64,000 nt of DNA from Spirosoma aureum (GCF_011604685.1 NZ_CP050063.1:5106501-5170500); one strand, 5' to 3'; numbered from the stretch's first letter, positions 28,842-37,534 are shown. Numbers and translations are program-made. Notes: a model not told the origin generated them from the letters alone.

Positions 28842-29933
28842 ATGAATAGTCAGGACGAGACCGAACTGGCATCAACCGGAGCAACCGTCGCACCGACCGC
28901 ACTTCCATTTGATCTAAACGGCTTAAAAATCAACTTACAGGGCAACCTGAATCAGACTGAAGCCCAAGCTATTGCGCTTCGGGCTGCTTTTCCTGACGCA
29001 GAGATCATAACCACGACCGATTCTCCTCCCCGATTTAAGCAACCATTACTTCGACGTCGCACCCGCACCGAAATTGCGATCTACGTTTTCGCAGCACTCG
29101 CTCTGATGATCGTTGGTCATTTGCTCTTCAGCTATTTTACGCTGGACCGTTTGACGTTGCTTGCCAATGATATCGACCTTACTCCCGACATTTTCTATTT
29201 TATACTGGCGGGTTTTGTAGCCCAAATGATTGATGGGGCGCTGGGTATGGCCTACGGCGTGACGGCCACCACTTTTCTAACCAGCGTAGGAATCAGTCCG
29301 GTTTTTGCAACAGCCAGTGTACACAGCTCTGAAATTTTCACCTCGGGTGTTTCGGGCTATATGCACCTGAAATTTGGCAACGTAAATAGTCGGTTGTTTA
29401 AAATTGTGCTCATTCCAGGTGTCATTGGAGCAGCGCTCGGAGCTTTTCTGATCACCAAACTGGCTGACCTGGAAGTAGTGTCCAAGTATCTCTCTCCTGC
29501 AATTTCAGTCTATACCGCCATTTTAGGTATTCTTATTCTCCAAAAAGCCCTTGTCAAACGGACGAAGAAAAAACCGGTTCGTCAAATTGGGCTGCTGGCC
29601 TGGTTTGGTGGTTTTGTCGACGCCATTGGTGGAGGAGGCTGGGGGCCAATTGTGAACACAACGCTGATTGCTTCGGGACGACACCCTCGGTATACCATCG
29701 GCTCAGTCAACCTGGCCGAGTTTTTTGTGTCCTTTGCCTCATCAGTCGTATTTGCACTCTACGCCGGACTAGGGAATTATGGCCTTGTTATTTTAGGTTT
29801 GATTCTCGGTGGTATGATTGCGGCTCCCATTGCGGCTATTCTGTCGCAGAAACTACCCGTTAAAACGATGATGATTTTAGTCGGAATCGTGGTGATTTTG
29901 GTAAGTTTGCGCAAAATTATTCTATTCTTTTAG
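28842..29933 (+). CDS. TauE/SafE (TSUP) family transporter
   Basis: 363 residues. A soluble N-terminal extension of about 85 residues precedes eight or nine membrane segments with the TSUP pattern: AQMIDGALGMAYGVTATTFLTSVG in the first half and the matching GFVDAIGGGGWGPIVNTTLIASG in the second. TSUP proteins move sulfite, sulfonates or related anions across the inner membrane. Its place at the head of the sulfate assimilation genes suggests sulfate uptake or sulfite efflux, but direction and substrate are inferences. It follows a consensus promoter and a hairpin, and precedes metZ by 69 bases. Confidence 0.9.
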   Translation: MNSQDETELASTGATVAPTALPFDLNGLKINLQGNLNQTEAQAIALRAAFPDAEIITTTDSPPRFKQPLLRRRTRTEIAIYVFAALALMIVGHLLFSYFTLDRLTLLANDIDLTPDIFYFILAGFVAQMIDGALGMAYGVTATTFLTSVGISPVFATASVHSSEIFTSGVSGYMHLKFGNVNSRLFKIVLIPGVIGAALGAFLITKLADLEVVSKYLSPAISVYTAILGILILQKALVKRTKKKPVRQIGLLAWFGGFVDAIGGGGWGPIVNTTLIASGRHPRYTIGSVNLAEFFVSFASSVVFALYAGLGNYGLVILGLILGGMIAAPIAAILSQKLPVKTMMILVGIVVILVSLRKIILFF

Positions 29934-30002
29934 TAGCTGGGCCAAGCGGGAACTTCGCCTGTCAAATTACACGGGCCAAACTGAAATCTGGCTCAGATAA
30001 GT

Positions 30003-31196
30003 ATGAAAAAACAAACCAAAGCCATCCGTACTCAGGCGCAGAAATCGCAAAATCGCGAACATTCTGTACCGCTGTATCTAACATCAAGTTTTGCCTTCGA
30101 AAGTGCCGAACAGGGAAAAGCCTTGTTTGAAGAAACCGAAGAAGGCAATATTTACTCGCGCTTCTCGAACCCGAACGTGACCGAGTTTGTCGATAAGGTC
30201 TGCATGTTGGAAAATGCCGAAGATGGCATTGCCACCGGTACGGGCATGGCGGCCGTGTTTGCGAGTATGGCTGGTTTATTAAAATCAGGTGATCATCTGG
30301 TGGCCTGTCGGGCCTTGTTCGGATCGGCCCATCAGATCATCACGCAGATTCTCAGCAAATGGGGCATTACACATACCTATGTAGACGCCACAGCCTCCGA
30401 AGCGGAATGGGAAGCTGCCATGCAACCCAACACCCGGATGGTCTACCTGGAAACTCCCTCGAATCCAGGTCTTGAACTGGTTGATCTGGAAATGCTGAGC
30501 CGATTGAAAAAGAAATACGGCTTTATTCTGAACGTCGACAATTGCTTTGCCACTCCCATTCTGCAAACCCCAATTGATTTTGGCGCCGATTTATCGATTC
30601 ATTCGGCTACCAAATTTATGGATGGTCAGGGACGTGTACTGGGTGGTATCGTTGTTGGCTCAAAAGAATTGATTCAGCCGATTCGGTTCTTTGCGCGGCA
30701 TACGGGGCCGTCGCTATCTCCGTTTAATGCCTGGATCTTATCGAAAAGTCTGGAAACGCTTGATTTACGTATGGAGCGTCATTGTCGCAATGCGCTGCAA
30801 CTGGCCGAAGCGCTGGATACACACGCCGAAGTTGAACGGGTGCTGTATCCATTCCTTCCCTCCCATCCACAATATGATCTGGCCAAGCGGCAGATGAGCG
30901 CGGGTGGCGCCATTGTAACGATCGAGCTTGAAGGTGGATTCGAGCGTGTGAAAGCATTCTTCGATGCATTGACTATTCCTACCCTTTCATCAAATCTCGG
31001 CGATTCGCGTACCATTGTAACGAACCCGAACACAACGACACATGCCAAATTGAAGCCTGACGAAAAGGCTGCCTTAGGTATTACGCCGGGCCTCATTCGT
31101 ATTTCGGTGGGTCTGGAAGCGATTGAGGATCTGATCGAGGATTTCACGCAGGCAGTAGAAAAATCTGCCGAAGTGGTTAAAGAGAAAGTCGCCTAA
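30003..31196 (+). CDS. metZ: O-succinyl/acetylhomoserine sulfhydrylase (trans-sulfuration PLP enzyme)
   Basis: 397 residues, Cys/Met-metabolism PLP family. The cofactor Lys204 sits in LSIHSATKFMDGQGRVLGG; the phosphate-binding TGTGMAAVFASMAGLLKSGD and the YLETPSNPGLELVD segment are also typical. The enzyme would join sulfide to an activated homoserine to give homocysteine. The neighbours (sulfate reduction genes) favour sulfhydrylase over cystathionine synthase; the choice of succinyl or acetyl donor is not visible. It ends just before the 380-base structured leader of cysH. Confidence 0.88.
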   Translation: MKKQTKAIRTQAQKSQNREHSVPLYLTSSFAFESAEQGKALFEETEEGNIYSRFSNPNVTEFVDKVCMLENAEDGIATGTGMAAVFASMAGLLKSGDHLVACRALFGSAHQIITQILSKWGITHTYVDATASEAEWEAAMQPNTRMVYLETPSNPGLELVDLEMLSRLKKKYGFILNVDNCFATPILQTPIDFGADLSIHSATKFMDGQGRVLGGIVVGSKELIQPIRFFARHTGPSLSPFNAWILSKSLETLDLRMERHCRNALQLAEALDTHAEVERVLYPFLPSHPQYDLAKRQMSAGGAIVTIELEGGFERVKAFFDALTIPTLSSNLGDSRTIVTNPNTTTHAKLKPDEKAALGITPGLIRISVGLEAIEDLIEDFTQAVEKSAEVVKEKVA

Positions 31197-31328
31197 CGTA
31201 TGCGTCACACGGCTAAGCGTTGGGGGGTTGACAACTTTTTTCTTGGCCGTTTGAACAGACGAGCATTCAGGTTTCCCGGAACAGGTTTTTTGCCCGAAAA
31301 GACGGGAAATTAGACGGGCAAACGGGTT

Positions 31329-31412
31329 ATGACTTTACGGTGTATGAAGTCCGAATGCGGATTCGGCTGTAAGACAAAAATAAGAACAGGCCAGCGAAGT
31401 TTCATAGCCTGA
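31329..31412 (+). CDS. Possible Cys-containing leader peptide
   Basis: 27-codon frame starting with ATG inside the structured leader. It encodes MTLRCMKSECGFGCKTK and then ten more residues; Cys codons fall at positions 5, 10 and 14. The hairpin CCGAAT-gcgg-ATTCGG (31351-31366) overlaps the second Cys codon. Cys-rich upstream frames controlling sulfur genes by ribosome stalling are known in Actinobacteria; whether this one is translated is unknown, and chance is a real alternative for so short a frame. Confidence 0.22.
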   Translation: MTLRCMKSECGFGCKTKIRTGQRSFIA

Positions 31413-31458
31413 AGCCCTTGCCACTGACCCGTTTGCGTAGTCTGCAAAGCACATTCAT

Positions 31459-31566
31459 GTGGAAACTAAACCGGATGAATTAACGTCATTAGGGAACAAT
31501 GTGATTGTTTTGGAAATTCTTGGTGCTGCCCGCCAGTTGGCTAAAACCGTAGGGCCGTATCAATAA
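31459..31566 (+). CDS. Possible small protein directly upstream of cysH
   Basis: 35 codons from a GTG, ending 10 bases before the cysH ATG; the frame is open back to 31441. The peptide is regular-looking (VETKPDELTSLGNN, then a hydrophobic VIVLEILGAARQLAK stretch) and could be a short helix, but I recognise no family. It could equally be chance or the decayed end of a former gene. Confidence 0.2.
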   Translation: METKPDELTSLGNNVIVLEILGAARQLAKTVGPYQ

Positions 31567-31576
31567 AACAGAAATT

Positions 31577-32293
31577 ATGATTGCCGAACCTACCACCTAT
31601 ACGCTCGAAAGTCTGGCCGGGCGATTACACGGCCTGAGCAATATTGAAGCACTGCGAACACTGTCCGAGCTATTTCCGGGCGAGGTTATTTTTTCGACTA
31701 GTCTGGGTTACGAAGATCAGGTCATAACAGACCTGATTCTGGCCAATGATATTCCTATCAAGATTTTCACCCTTGATACGGGTCGGATGTTTTCAGAAAC
31801 TTACTCAGTCTGGAAGAAAACGAACGACCGGTATGATGCAAAGATTGAAGCCTACTTCCCGAAAGCGGATGCCGTTGAGACATTAATGACGACAAAAGGC
31901 CCATACAGCTTTTATGACTCGGTCGAGAATCGGAAAGAGTGTTGCGGTATTCGTAAAATAGAACCATTGAACCGGGCACTGAAAGGGCAGAAAATCTGGA
32001 TTACGGGCATTCGGGCCGAACAGTCGGCTAACCGACAGACCATGACCCAACTCGAATGGGACGATTCTCACAGCCTCTTTAAATTTCATCCGCTGATGGA
32101 CTGGACGTTTGAGGAGGTGAAACAATACGTAAAAGACCATAACGTACCATATAACCCGCTCCATGACCGGGGTTTCGTCAGTATCGGTTGTCAGCCCTGT
32201 ACCCGCGCCATTCAACCCGGCGAAGATTTCCGTGCTGGCCGCTGGTGGTGGGAAGATAACTCGAAGAAAGAGTGTGGATTACATGTTAAATGA
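31577..32293 (+). CDS. cysH: Assimilatory adenylyl-sulfate (APS) reductase, [4Fe-4S] type
   Basis: 238 residues of the PAPS/APS reductase family. The nucleotide loop (VIFSTSLGYEDQV), the TLDTGR motif and the catalytic Cys233 in KECGLH are present. The two cysteine pairs Cys122-Cys123 (RKECCGIRK) and Cys205/Cys208 (GCQPC), the [4Fe-4S] ligands, mark the APS-using type rather than the E. coli PAPS type. The enzyme reduces APS to sulfite with thioredoxin. This agrees with the absence of an APS kinase (cysC) from the cluster. First gene of a cysH-cysD-cysN run behind the structured leader. Confidence 0.95.
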   Translation: MIAEPTTYTLESLAGRLHGLSNIEALRTLSELFPGEVIFSTSLGYEDQVITDLILANDIPIKIFTLDTGRMFSETYSVWKKTNDRYDAKIEAYFPKADAVETLMTTKGPYSFYDSVENRKECCGIRKIEPLNRALKGQKIWITGIRAEQSANRQTMTQLEWDDSHSLFKFHPLMDWTFEEVKQYVKDHNVPYNPLHDRGFVSIGCQPCTRAIQPGEDFRAGRWWWEDNSKKECGLHVK

Positions 32294-32301
32294 GCGTAAA
32301 G

Positions 32302-32356
32302 GTGAAAGAGTGACTGAGCGATTGTTCTCCACTCTTTCGCTCATTTGCTCTTTCAC
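32302..32356. repeat. Period-4 inverted repeat between cysH and cysD
   Basis: GTGAAAGAG (32302-32310) and GAGCG (32316-32320) pair with CGCTC (32338-32342) and CTCTTTCAC (32348-32356), leaving a small internal loop. The left half reads as NNGA tetramers and the right as their complement, NNTC. Same design as the spacers after cysD and before cobA. Confidence 0.6.
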
Positions 32357-32367
32357 TCATTAAACGA

Positions 32368-33270
32368 ATGAAACTCGATTATTTAGATCAGCTCGAATCC
32401 GAAGCCATCCACATTATGCGGGAGGTTGCCGGTCAATTTGAGCGTCCCGCGCTGCTGTTTTCGGGTGGCAAGGATTCCATTACCCTGGTCCATCTTGCCT
32501 TGAAAGCCTTCAGACCGGGGAAATTTCCGTTTCCACTCGTGCACATCGATACGGGCCATAACTTTCAGGAAGCACTCGATTACCGCGATAACCTGGCCGA
32601 ACGGTTCGGCGAAAAACTCATTGTCCGGTACGTTGAGGACACGATCCGCGAGAAAAAACTCAAGGAGCCAACGGGCCGGAATGCGACCCGAAACGGCCTG
32701 CAAACCTTCACTTTGCTCGATACCATTGAAGAATTTGAATTCGATGCCTGTATTGGAGGTGCACGACGCGACGAAGAGAAAGCACGGGCTAAGGAGCGCG
32801 TTTTCTCTGTACGGGATGAGTTTGGCTCCTGGGATCCGAAACGCCAGCGTCCTGAACTTTGGAACTTATACAATGGACGGATACATAAGGGCGAAAATGT
32901 GCGTGTATTCCCGATCTCGAACTGGACTGAACTTGACGTCTGGAATTACATCCGGCGCGAAAAGATCGAATTGCCCAGCATTTATTTCGCTCATGAACGC
33001 GAATTACTCATCCGCGATGGTAAACTAATGGCCACTGCCGGTGGAGTTATCAAACCCGAAGCCGATGATCAGCTCGTGACCCGGCGTGTGCGCTTCCGCA
33101 CAGTGGGTGATATTTCCTGCACGGCGGCTTCTGAATCGCAGGCCGATACGCTCGACGCAGTTATAGACGAAATTCAGGCTACGCGCATCTCCGAACGGGG
33201 CGAAACCCGCATGGATGATCAACTCAGCGAAGCAGCCATGGAAGACCGCAAAAAAGGCGGCTATTTTTAA
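32368..33270 (+). CDS. cysD: Sulfate adenylyltransferase subunit 2
   Basis: 300 residues, the usual length of CysD. The PP-loop SGGKDS (residues 32-37) for ATP pyrophosphate binding is intact, followed by HIDTGHNFQEALDYRD and the conserved ACIGGARRDEEKARAKER segment. The C-terminal EDRKKGGYF is the standard CysD ending. With CysN it forms ATP sulfurylase, which makes APS from ATP and sulfate. Lies 74 bases after cysH and 91 bases before cysN, each gap holding a period-4 inverted repeat. Confidence 0.97.
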   Translation: MKLDYLDQLESEAIHIMREVAGQFERPALLFSGGKDSITLVHLALKAFRPGKFPFPLVHIDTGHNFQEALDYRDNLAERFGEKLIVRYVEDTIREKKLKEPTGRNATRNGLQTFTLLDTIEEFEFDACIGGARRDEEKARAKERVFSVRDEFGSWDPKRQRPELWNLYNGRIHKGENVRVFPISNWTELDVWNYIRREKIELPSIYFAHERELLIRDGKLMATAGGVIKPEADDQLVTRRVRFRTVGDISCTAASESQADTLDAVIDEIQATRISERGETRMDDQLSEAAMEDRKKGGYF

Positions 33271-33272
33271 TT

Positions 33273-33357
33273 GTGAATGATTGAATGAGCGAATGCGCGA
33301 ATAGTAACAGCCGCAAAATCATTCACTTATTCACTCGTTCACTCAATCACTCATTGA
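33273..33357. repeat. Period-4 inverted repeat between cysD and cysN
   Basis: A left array of TGA-containing tetramers (GTGA ATGA TTGA ATGA and onward, 33273-33304) faces a right array of complementary TCAN tetramers (33319-33357). GTGAATGA (33273-33280) and TCATTCAC (33319-33326) pair exactly, and because the units repeat every four bases the two strands can also pair in several shifted registers. Confidence 0.65.
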
Positions 33358-33361
33358 GTTA

Positions 33362-34627
33362 ATGGATCTTTTACGATTTATAACCGCCGGTTCGGTAGAC
33401 GACGGCAAAAGTACGCTCATCGGGCGGCTTCTTTACGATTCTAAATCCATTCTGGCCGACCAGCTCGAAGCGATCGAACGAGCCAGCAAAAGCCGCGACG
33501 ACGGCGAAATTGACCTGGCCTTGTTGACCGATGGCCTTCGCTCGGAGCGCGAACAGGGGATTACGATCGACGTCGCTTATCGCTATTTCCAGACACCGAA
33601 ACGGAAGTTCATCATTGTGGACGCGCCGGGTCATATTCAGTATACCCGCAACATGGTGACGGGTGCATCGAACTGTCAGTTAGCTATTGTTCTGGTCGAC
33701 GCCCGGCATGGCGTGGCTGAACAGACCCGTCGGCATTCGCTGATTGCTTCGCTTCTTGGCATTCCGCACATTGTTGTGGCAATCAATAAGATGGATCTGG
33801 TTGGCTATTCTCAGAATGTGTTCTCCGATATCTGCATTCAGTACGCTGAGCTAGCGAAAAAGCTGAATGTTCATCATGTCACATACATTCCAATGAGTGC
33901 GCTCAATGGCGATAATGTTGTCGATCGGTCAGAAACGATGCCCTGGTATGAAGGCCAGACTTTACTTGAACACCTGGAAACGGTAGTGATCGATGACGAT
34001 GCCAACGGAGAGACGGAAGATCATCATCCGGGTCGTTTTCCAGTTCAGTATGTGATCCGCCCACAAACTGCCGAGTTACACGATTATCGGGGCTATGCGG
34101 GTAAAATAACCAGTGGTATCTTTCGCAAAGGCGATGCAATCACGGTATTACCTTCCGGAGAAACATCGACTATTGATGCCATCGAAATAGCTGAAACCCA
34201 GCTGGATGAGGCCGTTACGCCGATGTCAGTTGTTTTACACCTGGCAACGGATGTCGATATTAGCCGGGGCGACCTCATCGTACGATCCGATATCCAACCT
34301 ATCAGTAGCCAGACTGTCGAAGCAATGCTTTGCTGGATGGATACCAAAGAGTTTAAGGTTGGTAATAAATACGTTTTACAGGTGGGCACTTCCCGGACAC
34401 GTTGCTCCGTACGGTCAATTGCCTATCAACTAAACATCAATACATACGAAGAAATCGATGGCGTAGATAGCCTCAAATTGAACGATTTAGCCAAGGTAGT
34501 TCTCCGTACAGCCCAGCCCATAAGTTTCGATCCGTATCAAAAAAACCGCGCTACAGGCGGAGCCATCCTGATTGATGAGACCTCGAATGTAACTGTGGGC
34601 GCATTGATGCTTGTGGGCGAAGCCTAG
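33362..34627 (+). CDS. cysN: Sulfate adenylyltransferase subunit 1 (GTPase)
   Basis: 421 residues of the EF-Tu-like GTPase family. P-loop GSVDDGKS (residues 10-17), switch II DAPGH (87-91) and the guanine motif NKMD (142-145) are intact. The length matches CysN alone; there is no C-terminal APS kinase domain such as CysNC fusions carry, consistent with the APS-type CysH. GTP hydrolysis drives APS formation by the CysD subunit. Followed directly by a 22-bp hairpin beginning at its stop codon. Confidence 0.96.
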   Translation: MDLLRFITAGSVDDGKSTLIGRLLYDSKSILADQLEAIERASKSRDDGEIDLALLTDGLRSEREQGITIDVAYRYFQTPKRKFIIVDAPGHIQYTRNMVTGASNCQLAIVLVDARHGVAEQTRRHSLIASLLGIPHIVVAINKMDLVGYSQNVFSDICIQYAELAKKLNVHHVTYIPMSALNGDNVVDRSETMPWYEGQTLLEHLETVVIDDDANGETEDHHPGRFPVQYVIRPQTAELHDYRGYAGKITSGIFRKGDAITVLPSGETSTIDAIEIAETQLDEAVTPMSVVLHLATDVDISRGDLIVRSDIQPISSQTVEAMLCWMDTKEFKVGNKYVLQVGTSRTRCSVRSIAYQLNINTYEEIDGVDSLKLNDLAKVVLRTAQPISFDPYQKNRATGGAILIDETSNVTVGALMLVGEA

Positions 34628-34691
34628 ATAAATCGTCTTACCAGGCATATATTGATTCCGGTCTGTTACATGCCTGGTAAGGCGATTTATC
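34627..34691. terminator. Long hairpin at the end of cysN
   Basis: 22-base arms (34627-34648 and 34670-34691) with one G-T mismatch and a 21-base loop; core CTTACCAGGCAT / ATGCCTGGTAAG. It begins at the last base of the cysN stop codon. Likely terminator of the cysHDN transcript. The rest of the 309-base gap (34692-34936) shows no further structure that I can support. Confidence 0.75.
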
Positions 34692-34936
34692 CGTTTAGTG
34701 AGCTAGTCGTTCACGACATCGGTATAGCTGAAATTGATTTTCAGCTTCAGTATAAACCAGGCGGGTTTCTATCGTAAATTCATGCCAATCTACTGTAGCC
34801 TATCTGAGCGATCTTAGCATAACGATATTCACCGGTAAATCCTGGAAAATTTAATAGGGTCGATAAACCGGGTAATCCAATCAGCAAGAGCTCAATGCTT
34901 TATTGGCAGTAGGTTAAGGCCGTAAATCCCTATACG

Positions 34937-37267
34937 ATGAACCTATTCGCTTTCCCGGACGCTCCATTTCAGGTACAATTGTGTTTCGATCCGATCATTA
35001 CGAATCTGGAAAAGAAGGCTGCCGAAACCACTGGTGAAGAATCTCGCGGGGTACTAGATTTACTTGATAAACTCTCCGCTTATCCCGAACTGCGAAACGG
35101 AATCACAAAAGCTTCTCAGATTACGCAGAATACCGAGCTGATTAGCAGCCTATTGGCCGATTATTTCCCGGCCGCTCTGACGCTGAATGAAATTAAGGCC
35201 GTCAACGTCCCCTATTCTGGAATTATTTTCAACCACACCCAGCGATTCAAAAACATTCTTAACGCGGCCGGGCCAGACTTTACAATCAATATCCGGGATT
35301 TCGAGGAGAATCAATTTTATATTAGCAGTTGCTGTCTTATCCTGAATCAACACTATAACACCCAGCTCGATTTCAGTAAGCCCCTGTTCTTTGATATTCC
35401 AACCAGAGATGGCATCATTAAGCATTACCGAATTCTGTATAATGGTGATTTTCTGGAGATACTTCCTACTGAAAAGGCAATAAAGCTTTCGCAGGACGAT
35501 ATTAGCCTTTTATTAGACAGGTATAATGACCTGGATTTGTGGAAAGAGAAATTTCCTAAAGAGAGTTGGCTTCTGAAAGGTTTTGCAATCATGACTCTTT
35601 TCGATGCCACAGTTGAGAACGCGGTTTCCTTATTTAAAGAGAAATTACTGGGATTAAGTGCAGTCGATTTTCATATTAATATTGAGTCAATCTTCCAGTC
35701 AATTTTCCAGATTCCCGATCTTAAAGTTGGGTTTTCACTCTTTAAATCAGACCAATACCGATTTACGAGGGCCGCTTTTGGGCACCCTATGTTTAGTTTT
35801 ATCGTAGCCAATGGTCATTCTTATACAGCCGAAGATGAGTTAGGTTCCTACACGTATCATAGCCTGGTTTATGAGCGAGTATACGTTGCCGCGTCAAATA
35901 CTGCCGACTTTCTGGCCGAACATCCTGAGAGTCAGTTAGCGAGTCGCTTTTTATCCCAAAATATTCATAGTTTTATTCTTGCTCCAGTTGTTAAAAATCA
36001 AGTTTTATTAGGTGTTCTGGAGATTGGTTCGCCTTTGCCCCAAAAGCTCAATAGTGTCAATGCCAACAAGCTGGAGGTAATTATGTCTTTTTTAACGGAC
36101 ACCGTTGAACGGCTGATTGCCCAGATGGAAAACCAGATTCAGGCCATTATTCAGGACAGGTTTACGGCTATTCACCCCAGCGTCAACTGGAAATTCAGGG
36201 CCGAGGCACAACGACTTATTGAAGTTTCGCAATCGGGTGCCCTCTCAGCCGTGAGCGAAATCACCTTTCCGGCCGTATACCCCCTCTATGGACAGATCGA
36301 TGTGAAAGGCTCATCGGAAGCACGGAACGAGAGTGTTCAGCATGATCTGCAACAACAGCTTAAAACACTGGTTACACTTTTAGAAGGACTAAGCGTGCAA
36401 TTACCAGCTGAGTCTGGCTATTTCCAGGAAGCGCAGCAGCAATTATCGGATTTCCTGACTGAGCTTTCGATGGGTATGAAAGCCAGCACGGAACAGCACA
36501 TTACGATGTATATAGAACGAACTATTCATAATCGTTTACGGCAACTGGCCAGTGCTGACCTATTGCCCGAAATAAATGCTTATTTCGCTGAAACAATTAA
36601 GGAAAAAGGGACCTTTCATGCCTGTCGCCGACGGTATGAAACGACTATGTCAAGAATTAACGATACTCTGGCCGACCTGCTCGATAAGCGGCAATCAGAA
36701 GCCCAGGCCATTTTTCCCCATTATTACGAGCGATTTAAAACCGATGGCGTTGAGCATAATTTATATGTTGGCCAATCCATTGCCCCTACCCATGAATTTG
36801 ACGAAGAAAAGCTGAATCAGTTACGGTTGTGGCAGCTTCGCGTACTTTGTGAACAGTTCATAGCTCACCAGCAACTTTTGCCTAGTTTACCTTATCCGCT
36901 GGAGGTAACGGCACTGGTTCTGGTCTACCCGTCAACGATCGGGATACGATTTCGTATGGATGAAAAGCGATTTGATGTCGATGGAAGTTATAATGTGCGC
37001 TATGAAATCGTTAAGAAACGCATCGATAAAGCGCTTATAAATGGAACGACCGAACGAATAACGCAGGCTGGTCATCTTTCTATTGTTTATATTAATGACG
37101 CCGATGAACTGGCTTATACTTATTATCTTCGCCAGTTGCAGCAACTGAACCTGCTGGAAGAAGAGATAACAAACGTTGAGGTTGAAGATTTGCAGGGAAT
37201 CTCCGGGCTAAAACTGTTACGGGCTAAACTAAAATACGAGGGAGTTGTACGTTTATCCGTTAGTTAA
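34937..37267 (+). CDS. GAF-domain-like protein of unknown function inside the sulfur locus
   Basis: 776 residues, no signal peptide or membrane segment, so cytoplasmic. I do not recognise a specific family. Residues about 230-410 look like a GAF domain, ending in the typical SFILAPVVKNQVLLGVLEIGS strand-turn and a long helix (LEVIMSFLTDTVERLIAQMENQ). The region after 440 is largely helical with coiled-coil character (490-640), then an alpha/beta C-terminal domain. GAF domains bind small molecules or redox cofactors; no output domain of a known kind follows. It sits between cysN and the sulfite reductase gene, separated from each by about 310 bases and by hairpins. More AT-rich than its neighbours. 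Confidence 0.55.
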   Translation: MNLFAFPDAPFQVQLCFDPIITNLEKKAAETTGEESRGVLDLLDKLSAYPELRNGITKASQITQNTELISSLLADYFPAALTLNEIKAVNVPYSGIIFNHTQRFKNILNAAGPDFTINIRDFEENQFYISSCCLILNQHYNTQLDFSKPLFFDIPTRDGIIKHYRILYNGDFLEILPTEKAIKLSQDDISLLLDRYNDLDLWKEKFPKESWLLKGFAIMTLFDATVENAVSLFKEKLLGLSAVDFHINIESIFQSIFQIPDLKVGFSLFKSDQYRFTRAAFGHPMFSFIVANGHSYTAEDELGSYTYHSLVYERVYVAASNTADFLAEHPESQLASRFLSQNIHSFILAPVVKNQVLLGVLEIGSPLPQKLNSVNANKLEVIMSFLTDTVERLIAQMENQIQAIIQDRFTAIHPSVNWKFRAEAQRLIEVSQSGALSAVSEITFPAVYPLYGQIDVKGSSEARNESVQHDLQQQLKTLVTLLEGLSVQLPAESGYFQEAQQQLSDFLTELSMGMKASTEQHITMYIERTIHNRLRQLASADLLPEINAYFAETIKEKGTFHACRRRYETTMSRINDTLADLLDKRQSEAQAIFPHYYERFKTDGVEHNLYVGQSIAPTHEFDEEKLNQLRLWQLRVLCEQFIAHQQLLPSLPYPLEVTALVLVYPSTIGIRFRMDEKRFDVDGSYNVRYEIVKKRIDKALINGTTERITQAGHLSIVYINDADELAYTYYLRQLQQLNLLEEEITNVEVEDLQGISGLKLLRAKLKYEGVVRLSVS

Positions 37268-37510
37268 ACAGTCCTGATTAATACCCGAGGAATGAGTGCC
37301 CTGGCCAAGTCTGATTTTCATTGGAAACGCCAATCGATAAAATCGCCTATCAATCTAATAGTGTGGGCATTACTGCCTGTCTACAAGTTATCAACCTGTC
37401 GACTAGTCATAACCAATCCTTATCGTCCATAACCAAAAGTTGGGCATCCGTTGAACCCAATCCGCCAAAATTTCCTTTATTATTGTACATGGAAATCACC
37501 CTGAACTAGT

Positions 37511-37534
37511 AACGCCGGTTAAAAACGGCGTTTT
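37511..37534. terminator. Small GC hairpin upstream of sulfite reductase gene
   Basis: AACGCCG (37511-37517) pairs with CGGCGTT (37526-37532) and is followed by TT. It lies late in the 310-base gap between the GAF-like gene and the reductase gene, so it may end the former or lie in the leader of the latter. Nothing else is clear in 37268-37577. Confidence 0.5.

Larger units (their letters stand above)
31197..31576 (+). promoter_or_regulatory. Structured non-coding leader upstream of cysH (candidate regulatory RNA)
   Basis: 380 bases with no gene of normal size. The segment 31315-31327 can pair in three exclusive ways: CAAACGG with CCGTTTG (31247-31253), CGGGCAAA with TTTGCCCG (31289-31296), or GCAAACGGGT with ACCCGTTTGC (31427-31436). 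TTTCCCG/CGGGAAA (31272-31278/31303-31309), CCGAAT-gcgg-ATTCGG (31351-31366) and AACAAT-gtg-ATTGTT (31495-31509) are further hairpins. Mutually exclusive stems in a leader before a sulfur-assimilation operon suggest a switch or attenuator. I recognise no known riboswitch class and no promoter match. Confidence 0.4.

Noticed and set aside
31197..31576. Leader of cysH checked for known SAM-type riboswitch signatures
   Set aside because: I could not recognise any known class by eye; only a covariance search would settle it.
37321..37509. 62-codon frame before the sulfite reductase gene
   Set aside because: No recognisable features, in a spacer with hairpins; likely chance.
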